Notes: generated from the sequence alone by a model not told the origin. A DNA stretch of 15,000 nt from Monoplex corrugatus (GCA_030674185.1 CM060311.1:100642013-100657012); one strand, 5' to 3'; counted from the first letter of the stretch, positions 1-8,831 are shown. A program made the numbers and translations.

Positions 1-219
1 AAACTGACGTAAAAGACAAGTAATAACTTTCCAAAGGTACCAACAAACAACAAAGAAACAAAGAAACAAAGAAAGAAAGAAACTAGATTCTAAGACAAAA
101 GCAACACCCCAGATAATGTCCTTGTTATTTCCTTCAACTGGAAATGTCCACAGATCACCAAATACCAGCAATGTTAGCTCATCTGTTTTTTGTGCTAAAG
201 CTATTGAATTTGAAATAAG

Positions 220-220
<1 letters not shown>
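1..220. other. Unique AT-rich sequence with a short AAAC/AAAG tract
   Basis: No gene is recognised. Positions 42-82 are a purine-rich run of CAAA, GAAAC and GAAAG units, a small degenerate microsatellite. The rest is unique AT-rich sequence leading into the first (AC)n tract. An open frame runs from 116 through the AC tracts to 427, but more than half of it is Thr-His dipeptides from the repeat, so I do not treat it as coding. Confidence 0.5.

Positions 221-279
<59 letters not shown>
221..279. repeat. (AC)n microsatellite
   Basis: An uninterrupted AC dinucleotide run of about 29 units is directly visible. It is alternating purine-pyrimidine and therefore potentially Z-DNA forming. It is separated from a second AC run by about 50 bases that include the short GC-rich stretch GCGCGCG. 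Confidence 0.97.
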
Positions 280-280
<1 letters not shown>

Positions 281-325
281 CCTCAGCCGTACACATACAG
301 TGATACACACACATGCTCACTCATG

Positions 326-331
<6 letters not shown>

Positions 332-361
<30 letters not shown>
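332..361. repeat. (AC)n microsatellite, second block
   Basis: A clean run of about 15 AC units directly follows TGCGCGCG at 324-331. Together with the block at 221-279 it probably represents one longer interrupted AC locus. Confidence 0.95.
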
Positions 362-364
<3 letters not shown>

Positions 365-490
365 GCAAAAAGAGGAAGGAAAAAGTCCCCATATGTTAAA
401 CCCCCCACTGTCATTGGAGTGTTATAGATGTTGCAGGCTACAAACTGAAAAAATCATCTGCCATGTGTGAGTATTATCGACTTCTAAGCA

Positions 491-555
491 CAGTAACATG
501 TGTACAAGTGTACAGTAACATGTGTACAAGTGTACAGGTACAAGTGTACAGTAAC
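491..555. repeat. 22-bp tandem repeat, about 2.7 units
   Basis: Two perfect copies of a 22-bp unit (491-512 and 513-534, beginning CAGTAACATGTGTACAAG) are followed by a shortened copy lacking its internal ATGTG part and then a final CAGTAAC. Each full unit holds the palindrome TGTACA. Confidence 0.9.
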
Positions 556-626
556 CACCCATACGCACTCTTTGTGAACAGGTCTCTCCCGACAACTGCC
601 CCATTTTCGCCAAGGTCCGATGCCAC

Positions 627-653
627 GATGATGGTGATGATGGTGATGGCGAT
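627..653. repeat. (ATG/GTG)n triplet microsatellite
   Basis: A run of nine imperfect ATG, GTG and GCG triplets is visible. On the opposite strand it reads as a CAT/CAC polyhistidine stretch, which explains the His run in the overlapping minus-strand frame. Confidence 0.8.
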
Positions 654-1227
654 AGTAGTTAGCGGAAGTCAACGTTTCTGCACTGCTCTGCCAACGTCTA
701 AGGAACGAAGTGTCTGAATCCAGGTTAAAGGTTGGCCAATGAAAACGCCAAGAGGACGACGAGGTCTCGTGACCAATGATATGGCTTTGAGTTCTTCGCA
801 GTATTTTGGTTGGATGACGTAAAAACGCCATGGGACCCTGGTTGGTGACACTAGAACCTAGTGACTCTGACATGGCTCGACAGCTACTCAACCTTGTCTA
901 CCTTCTATAATACAGGACAAAAAATCTTCCTATGAAGTCTTTTGAAATGTTTGTGTCTGGATAAAGATGCCTTGAGTTTGTATAAAAAGAAAGAAAGAGA
1001 TAAGGTTTTGCTGTGATATCAAACTGGATCGTTCATGTAAGCCCGTCTTTAGAGTTCCATTAACTTTATTTGTTATGTGTTTCTCTGACAAAACGGTCAC
1101 TCAGGTCTTTTGTATTCTTGACGTTCAGATCGGATGTTGTTGCTTTGGCAACCACTTGTCCGTGAAAATGACATATCAAAAACAAAATAATAATAAATAA
1201 TAATAATAATAATTACAATATTTATAT

Positions 1228-1262
1228 AGCGCAAAATCTTGATAAAATCAAATCTAAGCGCT
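1228..1262 (-). other. Nested hairpin at the LINE 3' end
   Basis: On the element strand AGCGC and GCGCT form the outer arms, and TTGAT/ATCAA with a three-base loop form an inner stem. Nearly the same 35 bases recur at 9596-9630 in the second copy. In several LINE families a 3' stem-loop is recognised by the reverse transcriptase (established knowledge), so this is a plausible priming signal here (inference). Confidence 0.6.
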
Positions 1263-1267
1263 GAAGC

Positions 1268-1277
1268 AGACACACAT

Positions 1278-1312
<35 letters not shown>

Positions 1313-1326
1313 CACGCATGCACACG

Positions 1327-1377
<51 letters not shown>

Positions 1378-1391
1378 ACACACACACGCAT
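1268..1391. repeat. (GT)n/(GTGC)n microsatellite inside the LINE 3' UTR
   Basis: On the plus strand this is a CGCA/TGCA-rich block followed by a long (CA)n tract. It sits between the stop of the LINE ORF and the 3' hairpin. The second LINE copy carries a GT/GCGT-rich tract at the same position (9510-9589), so the microsatellite belongs to the element rather than to the insertion site. It is about 120 bases of alternating purine-pyrimidine. Confidence 0.95.
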
Positions 1392-1529
1392 GGCTATAAA
1401 TGGGGAGAAAGAATAAAAGCAATAAAAGCAAGAATAAAAGCAATGGAAAATTATAGAGAGCATAGCATATACAATTAGGCCTATATATTATAACCATGTG
1501 ATTCCCTCCGAGCGGAGACAGGCTGCAGA

Positions 1530-1548
1530 GGGGGGAGGGGGGGGGGGG
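1530..1548. repeat. Poly-G tract in the LINE 3' UTR
   Basis: Six G, one A and twelve G lie on the plus strand (C-rich on the element strand). The second LINE copy has only CCCC at the matching place, so this tract probably expanded after or during insertion. It could form a G-quadruplex. Confidence 0.85.
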
Positions 1549-1566
1549 TTGAGTGAGGTTAGGATT

Positions 1567-4016
1567 TTATGCGGAGGAGAAAAGGTGAGTTTTGAGAGCG
1601 GACTTGAAGGAGACAAAAGTAGGTTGCTGACGGACTGAGAGAGGAAGTTTGTTCCAGGAGAGTGGACCAGAAACAGAGAAGGCTCGTGGACCATAGGTAT
1701 TGAGCTTAGTGCGTGGAAAGCGAAAAGTCAGAGGATCGGAGGCAGGATCGGAGGGTACGTGAGGGAAGATAGATCTCAAGTAGGCTTGACAGGTAATCGG
1801 GGGCTGCGTTATTGAGGCTTTTGTAGCACATAGTGTCTAGTTTGTACTGTACGCGCTTTGATACAGGGAGCCAGTGAAGTTGTGCCAGGAGAGGAGATAT
1901 GTGGTCAGCTTTTTTCTTTTTGAGTACAAGGCGTACAGTATTGTTTTGAATGCGCTGTAGGATGTGAATGGTGGAGGCAGGAAGACCAGACAGGAGTGAA
2001 TTGCAATAGTCAATGCGAGACATTATGAAGGAGAGAACGAGTTTTGCAGTTGTTTCGACAGAGAGATACTTCCTGATCAGCCTTATACGATGGAGATGAT
2101 AGTAGCAAGATCTGGCAGTTTGAGAAACAAAGTTGTTCATGGAGAGGGTAGAGTCAATGCAGACACCAAGGTTTTTAGCTGAATCAGAAATTGGGTTTGA
2201 TGTGTTACATAATGGGAGAGAAAGAGGAGGCAGCTGAGAAAGTTTCTGACGGGTGCCAATGAGGATAGCTTCTGTCTTGTCGTCATTAAGCTGAAGTTTG
2301 TTGAACGTCATCCAGTTCTTAATGTCCGAGTAACACTCAGTGGTGCGAGTCAACAGGCGCTGTATATTATCAGGTGAGTCACTGTCTTGAAGTTGGGTGT
2401 CATCAGCATAGAAGTGGTGTTTTATAGAGTGGGAGTTGATGATGGTGGACAGGGGGGAGGTGTAAAGAGTGAAAAGAACAGGGCCAAGGACAGATCTTTG
2501 TGGAACACCACAGGTCAGGTATGCAGGTTGAGAGTAAGTGCCATTGATGAGAACAGTTTGTTAAATACGAAGTGAAAAAGGAGAGAGCAATGTCAGAGAT
2601 GCCAAAAGTATGATGAAGTCTAGAAAGGAGAATACCATGGTCAATGGTATCGAAGGCTGCAGACAGATCAAGGGAGTGTGAGGAGAGAGACTTTGCCAGT
2701 ATCAGTTGCAAGGAGGAGATTGTTGAGAATGTGTAGTAGGGCAGTTTCAGTGCTATGGCACTGGCGGTAGGCTGACTGGAAAGGATTGAGGAGATTGTTG
2801 GCAGACAGGTGAGAGTTCAGCTGGTTGAGGACGACTTTTTCAAGGAGTTTTGACAAGAAAGAGAGATTAGAGATAGGCCGGTAATTTTTCAGTTCATTTG
2901 GGTCTAAATTGTGTTTCTTGAGGAGAGGGTGAACAATAGCAGACTTGAAAGAATCTGGGACAGTTCCAGTTTGAAGAGAAGTGTTGATGATGTCAGTGAT
3001 GAATGGGAGGAGAGTAGGGAGACAGTCGGAGTAGAGAGAACCTGGAAGAGGATCCAGTTCGCAGGTTTTGAACGACATGGATCTGATTGTGTTGAGAATT
3101 TCTTCTTGTGAGACTGGGGTAAAAGTAGTAAGAGGTGTGCCAGAGAAGGAAGGGTCAGGTGGGCATGGTTGACAGGGTGTCCTGTCAAGCCTGTCACGAA
3201 GAGTTTGTATTTTGGTGGTGAAATACTTGGAGAATACAGATGGGAGTTCTTCATTTGTATGTTTTGTTGGGAGAGGTAAATCTTTTCGTGTGCCAAGGAG
3301 ATGATTCATGGTTGTAAAGAGTTCTCTTGAAGAGGAGGCATTCAGGATTTTGGTTTGGAAATAGCTTGTTTTTGCTGATGCAATGAGGGTGGATACTTTT
3401 GTTTTAGAGGCTTGGAAAAGTTGCCTGTGTACAGTGAGTTTGGATTTGCGCCAACGGCGCTCTGCTCTGCGGCGGGCACGTTTTGCACAGGCAATCTCAT
3501 GAATGAGCCAGGGGGTAGGGGGGCGGTCAGGTAAAAGACGGATTGTGGCTGGAGCATGAGTGTCCAGAAGATGGCGGAGAGTAGTATAGAATTCATCGGC
3601 AAGGTTATGTGACTTTTCAGAAAGGAGACGGGAGGCATCAGATGAAAATGTGGAGAGGTCGATAGATTTGAGATTGCGTCGAGTCACTGTGCGCATGGTA
3701 CGGGAAGGAGGAGAAATGTCGAGAGAACAGAGAATTGCAGAGTGGTCAGATGGAAGGGCTGAAGTTAGACGGGTAGAAAGAACTAAGCAGTTGTCAGTAG
3801 CGGAATTGTGGTGATCACGAGAAATGATCCAGTCAAGAATGTGATCTTTTTGATGGGTTGGTTCAGAAATGTGTTGAGTCATATTGTGATTGGACAGAGA
3901 GTTGATGATATGTCTTGTCATAACGGTGAGTGTTGTCATAGTGGACATTGATGTCACCTAGAATGATGAGATTTCCAGGTAAGAGGCAGTAGTGGTCAAG
4001 CAATTGGTCAAAGTCA
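1567..4016 (-). pseudogene. LINE ORF2 remnant: endonuclease C-terminus, reverse transcriptase, C-terminal domain
   Basis: This would copy the element's RNA into DNA at a nicked target, but it is broken by at least four frameshifts. Visible motifs in order are GDINVHYD (3935-3958) and SDHSAI (3733-3750) of the EEP endonuclease, LKNYRPISNL (2864-2893) of the RT fingers, SAAFDTIDH (about 2640-2666, motif A aspartate), VPQRSVLGP (2480-2506; the family norm is VPQGSVLGP), YADD (2399-2410, catalytic) and the C-terminal block ending at the TAA at 1567-1569. Frameshifts lie between about 3907 and 3935, at about 2671 (an extra C), near 2555 (a small deletion that also removes residues before VLING) and near 1748 (one extra base relative to the copy at 9106). 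The longest uninterrupted stretch is about 410 codons (2668 to about 3907). Both catalytic aspartate motifs survive, so decay is moderate, but the gene cannot make a full protein. Confidence 0.92.
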
Positions 4017-4117
4017 AAGTCAAGGTCAATGATCTTTCATACAGGGATCTGCATGTCAGCGCATATGGAACTTGTTTCAAGCGTTTAGACGCCATCTTCG
4101 GACATTGGAATTGAAGC

Positions 4118-4432
4118 TATGTATGTATGTATGTATGTATGTATGAATGTATGTATGTGTGTATGTATGTATGAATGTATGTATGTATGTATGTACGCAT
4201 GTGTGTACGTATGTGTGTATGTATGTATGTATGTATGTGTATGTGTGTGTATGTATTTATGTATGTATATATGTATGTACGTATGTATGGTGTATTTATG
4301 TATGTACAGTATTATATATTTATGTATGTATAGTATGTATGTATGCACGTTCGTACATAGTACGTACGTACGTACGTATGTATGTACGTAGGTACGTATC
4401 TATGTATGTATGTATGTTTGTATGTATGTATA
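4118..4432. repeat. (TATG)n imperfect tetranucleotide array
   Basis: About 315 bases of ATGT units with TGTG, TACG and TATT variants begin about 100 bases beyond the LINE truncation point. Frames through it read as Met-Tyr-Val-Cys repeats on the plus strand and Ile-His-Thr-Tyr on the minus strand, and are not credible genes. Confidence 0.96.
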
Positions 4433-4500
4433 GTTATCTATCCATCCATCTAACCTATTTATATATGTATACGTCTGTCTGTCTGTCTTTGGATATATGT
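4433..4500. repeat. Mixed TATC/CATC/TGTC microsatellite junction
   Basis: Short runs of TATC, CATC and TGTC link the (TATG)n array to the following hexanucleotide array. They resemble the units of the larger block at 8529-8758. Confidence 0.7.
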
Positions 4501-4502
4501 AT

Positions 4503-4720
4503 TGATACAGATACAGATGCAGTTGTCGATGTAGATATAGATACAGATACAGATACAGATATAGATACAGATATAGACACAGATATAGATACAGATATAG
4601 ATATAGAGATACAGATACAGATATAGATATAGATATAGATTATAGATACAGATATAGATATAGATATAGATATAGACACAGATATAGATATAGATATAGC
4701 TATAGCTATAGATATGATAT
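4503..4720. repeat. (GATATA/GATACA)n hexanucleotide array
   Basis: About 36 hexamers alternate between GATATA and GATACA, with rare GATGCA and GACACA variants. The reverse complement of these hexamers forms the core of the array at 7690-8110. The 6-bp period keeps some frames open (Tyr-Leu or Ile-Ser repeats), which explains the long but meaningless open frames here. Confidence 0.95.
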
Positions 4721-5435
4721 GCTTTGTCACCAATCTGCAGTCCACATTTCACATGGCAAAAGTGCACAGCGTGTTAACAAGACACCGACTGGCCACGTAC
4801 AGTTACTGCCTGAAAACAACATTTGTCTTCAACACCACCGTCTGTCTCACACAATAAAACAATAATTTGTCACCCGGGCAAAATTATACAGCCTACATCT
4901 CTCACCTGTACAAAGCTGTTCTACTGCTATTCACCAATGAAATAACTTGATCTCACAGAAGGTTTAAACCATCTACCACCATGTTGATCTACACACAAAA
5001 CTTTGTAACACCACCACACCAACGGATAAATCCAATACGTCACAGAAGACAAACAGTTTGTCTGAAACCACAATTTCACAACTGTTTAGAAAGTGTATTT
5101 CCAATCCGAGCACGCTGTACTTTACAGAAACTGTACGAGTTCAAAGCTGTACTTTACAGAAACTGTACGATTTCAAAGCTGTACACAACTGCAATTCACA
5201 GCGAAATAGAACTGTTTGGACAGCCATGGATCATACTATTTCAGCCAGGACATTTTATCTGCTCATGGTGTCACTGGCAGTATGGAGACATACACGTTTT
5301 AACCTGAACAAGACTGACGACATGTGTCAAGAACGGATCTTACGGATTTCCTGTCACCATGAATTAAAACAGAACTGTGCATGGACTTAAAAGTCTACAC
5401 GTTTCTACATGAGCGAGACAGAAATGCAAATGAAA
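4721..5435. other. Unique sequence, no recognised gene
   Basis: No gene is recognised. Two overlapping plus-strand frames (4981-5307 and 5058-5390, about 110 codons each) lack domains or clear coding character and overlap a small tandem repeat. From 5381 a short open frame leads into the 33-bp minisatellite. Confidence 0.5.
5114..5184. repeat. 32-bp tandem duplication with internal hairpin
   Basis: Two near-identical 32-bp units (5114-5145 and 5146-5177, differing at one base) are followed by a third start, GCTGTAC. Each unit contains CTGTACTTTACAG, a perfect 5-bp inverted repeat around CTT. Confidence 0.9.
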
Positions 5436-6264
5436 TCAATGATGAAACTAACAGATCCATAATTGATGATGAAACTAACAGATCCATAGTCACCACCATC
5501 AATGATGAAACTAACAGATCCATAGTCACCATCAATGATGAAACTAACAGATCCATAGTCACCATCAATGATGAAACTAACAGATCCATAGTCACCATCA
5601 ATGATGAACTAACAGATCCATAGTCACCATCAATGATGAAACCAACAGATCCACATCACCATCAATGATGAAACTAACAGATCCATAGTCACCATCAATG
5701 ATGAAACTAACAGATCCATAGTCACCATCAATGATGAAACCAACAGATCCATAGTCACCATCAATGATGAAACTAACAGATCCATAGTCACCATCAATGA
5801 TGAAACCAACAGATCCACATCACCATCAATGATGAAACTAACAGATCCATAGTCACCATCAATGATGAAACTAACAGATCCATAGTCACCATCAATGATG
5901 AAACCAACAGATCCACATCACCATCAATGATGAAACTAACAGATCCATAGTCACCATCAATGATGAAACCAACAGATCCATAGTCACCATCAATGATGAA
6001 ACTAACAGATCCATAGTCACCACCATCAATGATGAAACCAACAGATCCATAGTCACCATCAATGATGAAACTAACAGATCCATAGTCACCACCATCAATG
6101 ATGAAACTAACAGATCCACAGTCACCATCAATGATGAAACTAACAGATCCACATCACCATCAATGATGAAACCAACAGATCCATAGTCACCATCATCAAT
6201 GATGAAACTAACAGATCCACAGTCACCATCAATGATGAAACTAACAGATCCACATCAACATCAA
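5436..6264. repeat. 33-bp minisatellite, about 25 units
   Basis: The unit has the core AACAGATCCATAGTCACC followed by ATCAATGATGAAACT. I counted 25 occurrences of AACAGATCC. Variants are ACTAAC versus ACCAAC at the start, and ATAGTC, ACAGTC or ACATC in the middle; ACATC removes one base, and an extra ACC or ATC adds three. At the left edge one unit is shortened to 27 bp. The 33-bp length equals 11 codons, so the first units read NDETNRSIVTI in frame from 5381 until a one-base deletion near 5606 ends the frame at 5623. The minus strand is also open for long stretches as MVTMDLLVSSL. The one-base length variants argue that the array as a whole is not translated. Confidence 0.97.
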
Positions 6265-6601
6265 TTCAAACAAAACAGTTTTGATAATTCAGACGGCACA
6301 AGTGTTTCCCAGCGTCACCAACTGTCCTCACACAGCACACAGAAACACCCCAACACGGCGTATAGTCAGTGAGCAGTGTGTCAAGGTGACTTTGAACACT
6401 GGCACTTCACCACGTGTGTCGTGTCCCCGACACCAACACCCCACACCCGTTTTGTCCACACAAGAGATGTGGGGGTGGAGAGTAACATCACGAAACTGTT
6501 CCCCCTTTAGATGTATCCGTGGCACAGTTTGCGTTTCTAAGTTGATTCAAAAATGTACGTCCCTATACCTGGCGTAAATAGGCGCCATGTGATAATTCTG
6601 C
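6265..6601. other. Unique sequence, possibly the 3' part of a retroposed element
   Basis: No protein is recognised. The 3' end CTGCTATAAATAAATAAAT runs directly into a (TAAA)n tract, which is how many LINE or SINE 3' tails look. GGCGTAAATAGGCGCC at 6571-6586 is a short imperfect inverted repeat close to that end. A 98-codon plus-strand frame (6281-6577) has no recognisable feature. Confidence 0.4.
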
Positions 6602-6654
6602 TATAAATAAATAAATAAATAAATGAATAAACAAATGAATGGATAAATAAATAA

Positions 6655-6697
<43 letters not shown>

Positions 6698-6699
6698 AA
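6602..6699. repeat. (TAAA)n microsatellite
   Basis: About 24 tetranucleotide units are visible with a few TGAA, CAAA and GGAT variants in the first half and a clean second half. It may be the A-rich tail of the sequence to its left. Confidence 0.96.
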
Positions 6700-6945
6700 T
6701 ATAGAAAAAAGTGAAACAAATAAACAAAAATTGCATGTTATATGGGGCTGGGGGAGGGGGTTCTATAAATGAGGATGACGAAATCCGTTGAAACGTTTTA
6801 ATTTTTATCTTTATGTGTTTTGCGACAGATGTCTGACAGAGTTGTAGGTAGATACGTGAATGATGTACATGTGGTGCCATGCCACTGTCCGCACATTTCC
6901 ATTTTCCACATTTCGATTGATATTGGAAAACTGAATTTTATTCAG
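6700..6945. other. Unique sequence with a G-rich stretch
   Basis: Nothing is recognised as a gene. Positions 6744-6760 hold three G runs (GGGGCTGGGGGAGGGGG). A pyrimidine-rich stretch and GCGACAG precede an open frame at 6831, but no good donor follows and the frame soon enters ATT and ATC repeats. Confidence 0.4.
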
Positions 6946-6990
6946 TTATTATTGTTATTGTTATTCATCATTATTATTATTATCATTATT
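6946..6990. repeat. (ATT)n trinucleotide repeat
   Basis: TTA and TTG triplets, then CATTATTATT, form an imperfect 45-base tract next to the ATC tract that follows. Confidence 0.85.
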
Positions 6991-7004
6991 GGAAAAATGA
7001 ATTC

Positions 7005-7039
<35 letters not shown>

Positions 7040-7096
7040 CTGTTGTTATCATCATCATCATCATTCATGGCATTATTATCAATATGATGATGATGA
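7005..7096. repeat. (ATC)n trinucleotide repeat
   Basis: Two runs of ATC triplets (about 7005-7038 and 7047-7064) are separated by CTGTTGTT and followed by degenerate ATT and ATG triplets. Confidence 0.92.
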
Positions 7097-7164
7097 GAAC
7101 AATTAGCATCATCACTAACAAGAAACAACAAAGGAATAAACCAAAATACTAAAAAACATACCTA

Positions 7165-7210
7165 CAAACAAACAAACAAACAAACAAACAAACAAACAAA
7201 CAGACAGACA
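7165..7210. repeat. (CAAA)n to (CAGA)n microsatellite
   Basis: About nine CAAA units pass into CAGACAGACA. Tracts of this kind also form SINE tails in molluscs, but no SINE body is recognised beside it. Confidence 0.95.
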
Positions 7211-7689
7211 AAAACATCTACAACCAAAGAACCCCCACAAAATAAACCCAACGGACCAACCGACCGACCGACCAACGAAAAACCCAACCCAACTGAACCC
7301 CAAACCCAGCAGCAGAGAAGTACACAGGCAGTGGCAGACAGGTTTGACAGTGTCAGGAGCAAGTGAAAGACGATCCACCCACTGTCTCATCACTACGTGT
7401 TGCGTTGAACTATGTCAGACGGAAGGACGTTTGAAGGTCACAACGACAGCAGATAGTAACTAGTAGCCTACATGTAGTGTACACATATCATGTTTGCTTG
7501 TCACCTACTTTCCACACACAATGTTTCGTGACGCTTCGCTGGTCTCTCGAACACTCCATAGTAATGTGTCACTTCTGGACATCTTTCATTTCTGTTTTCA
7601 TACACATGTATTTGAGTTACCCACCCTGTTTCTTCTCTCTCTTTCGCTGTTTTCCTCTTTCTCTGTGCGCATGCGTCAGTGTGTTTGCA
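7211..7689. other. Unique sequence, no recognised gene
   Basis: It contains a short (ACCG)n patch at 7254-7276. The open frames here are extensions of flanking repeats, with Cys-Leu-Phe-Val runs from the CAAA tract on the minus strand. Nothing functional is recognised. Confidence 0.45.
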
Positions 7690-8110
7690 TGTGCATATCT
7701 ATGTCTATATTCATATTCATATCTGTATCTATACCTATGTCAATATCAACATGAATCTACATCTATATTTATATCTGTATCTATATCTATACCTATGTCC
7801 ATATCAACATGAATCTACATCTATATTTATATCTGTATCTGTATCTATAACCTATGTCCATATCAACATGAATCTACATCTATATTTATATCTATATTTA
7901 TATCTGTATCTATATCTATACCTATGTCCATATCAACATGAATCTACATCTATATTTATATCTATATTTATATCTGTATCTGTATCTATAACCTATGTCC
8001 ATATCAACATGAATCTACATCTATATCTATATTTATATCTATATCTATATTCATATTTATATCTTTATCTGTATCTGTATCTATGTCCATATCAACATGT
8101 ATATATTCAT
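7690..8110. repeat. Hexanucleotide array with a higher-order period
   Basis: TATCTA, TATCTG and TATTTA hexamers are punctuated six times by the non-hexameric phrase CCTATGTCCATATCAACATG. Phrase starts lie at about 7733, 7791, 7850, 7920, 7991 and 8079, giving spacings of 58, 59, 70, 71 and 88. The growth comes from added 6-bp units between phrases. The open frame 7679-8134 reflects low stop content, since the spacings are not multiples of three. Confidence 0.93.
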
Positions 8111-8120
8111 ATTCACTTCT

Positions 8121-8528
8121 TTTTGTCACAGTAGGTTTACCATATGAAACTCGTGCTCCTCTTACTTTAAGGAAGGCGTCACCAGCAGTGCAGCGCCACC
8201 CAGTTGTTTGACCAAGCCTTCAGAAAGGCAAGAACGCTAACTGGTGTTCAAAGGGAGGTAATTAGGACATCAACCTATCTCTCCTATACTTTACACCAGG
8301 GCAGCCGGGCGAATATCATGTCTTCATGATTTCAACTGCTTTGGGATCTTAAGCGTGTGCAGGCCAGAAGGCACACGGGTCTGACACCTTTTTAATCCCT
8401 TTCCGAAGCGCTAGACGTTCAGTTGGACTTTCCGGTCAAACTGAGGACAAAAGTAGAGGCCTCAACGGCCAACGAACTCAGGAACTTAGAGTTTAATTAT
8501 TGACTGAACCATTCTGCCACTCTTCTTC
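8121..8528 (-). mobile_element. tRNA-derived SINE copy A (diverged)
   Basis: This segment shares a series of blocks with 10117-10500, including TTTTGTCACAGT, GCAGTGCAGCGCCACCCA, TCAACCTATCTCT, CACACGGGTC, AGACGTTCAGTT and GAACCATTCTGC. On the minus strand the right end looks like a tRNA head: an A-box-like AATGGTTCAGTC (8502-8513) and a degenerate B-box-like GAGTTCGTTGGC (8468-8479). The layout resembles a gastropod SINE family I know from memory only. The promoter boxes are decayed, so it is probably inactive. Confidence 0.75.
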
Positions 8529-8647
8529 TTTATATCTATCTATATATCTGCGTCTGTCTGTCTGCCCCTGTCCGTCTGTCCGTCTATTTGTCTGTCTATC
8601 TATCTATCTATCTATCTGTCTGTCTGTCTATCTATCTATCTGTCTAC

Positions 8648-8681
<34 letters not shown>

Positions 8682-8706
8682 GTCTGTCTGTCTATCTATC
8701 TATCTC

Positions 8707-8754
<48 letters not shown>

Positions 8755-8758
8755 TTAA
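8529..8758. repeat. (TATC/TGTC)n tetranucleotide array
   Basis: Blocks of TCTA units alternate with blocks of TCTG units, the two differing by one base, and a CTGTCCGTCTGTCCG variant zone lies at the left. The array abuts the head end of SINE copy A. Confidence 0.96.
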
Positions 8759-8819
8759 AATGTGTATATATAATGAGAGAGAGAGATCTATCGATCTTTC
8801 TATTTATCTACGTATATAT

Positions 8820-8831
<12 letters not shown>

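Larger units (their letters stand above)
362..1185. other. Unique intergenic-like sequence, no recognised gene
   Basis: I see no convincing gene. A minus-strand frame at 484-891 (135 codons) is open, but it contains a run of seven His residues from an ATG/GTG triplet repeat (627-653) and a His-Leu-Tyr-rich end from the tandem repeat at 491-555, and it shows no recognisable domain. Otherwise the sequence is mixed and non-repetitive, ending in the A/T-rich 3' tail of the LINE. Confidence 0.5.
1186..4016 (-). mobile_element. 5'-truncated CR1/Rex1-like LINE (non-LTR retrotransposon)
   Basis: Read on the minus strand, this element holds, in order, the C-terminal part of an endonuclease, a reverse transcriptase, a C-terminal domain, a 3' UTR with an embedded (GT/GC)n tract, a 3' hairpin and an (ATT)n tail at 1186-1213. 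The RT motifs and the protein C-terminus are typical of the CR1/Rex1-Babar part of the Jockey superfamily (established family knowledge; clade assignment from memory). It lacks the 5' UTR, any ORF1 and the N-terminal two thirds of the endonuclease, so it is a truncated insertion. The 5' break lies near 4010-4030, where the open endonuclease frame meets a stop. No convincing target-site duplication was found. A second, shorter copy of the same family lies at 9106-9665 on the plus strand. Confidence 0.9.

Noticed and set aside
484..891. 135-codon minus-strand frame
   Set aside because: It includes a His run from a triplet repeat and a tandem-repeat end, and has no recognised domain.
1186..4030. 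Target-site duplication flanking the long LINE copy
   Set aside because: I compared the sequence beyond the (ATT)n tail with that beyond the 5' break and found only short chance matches.
4147..4626. 159-codon frame of Met-Tyr-Val-Cys repeats
   Set aside because: It is the translation of (TATG)n and GATATA/GATACA simple repeats.
6831..7152. Possible exon beginning after TTTTGCGACAG
   Set aside because: The acceptor tract is broken by purines, there is no convincing donor, and the frame runs into (ATT)n and (ATC)n repeats.
7679..8134. 151-codon plus-strand frame with Leu-Tyr and Pro-Tyr-Gln-His repeats
   Set aside because: It follows the hexanucleotide array, and the higher-order spacings (58, 59, 70, 71, 88) are not multiples of three, so a maintained repeat protein is not supported.
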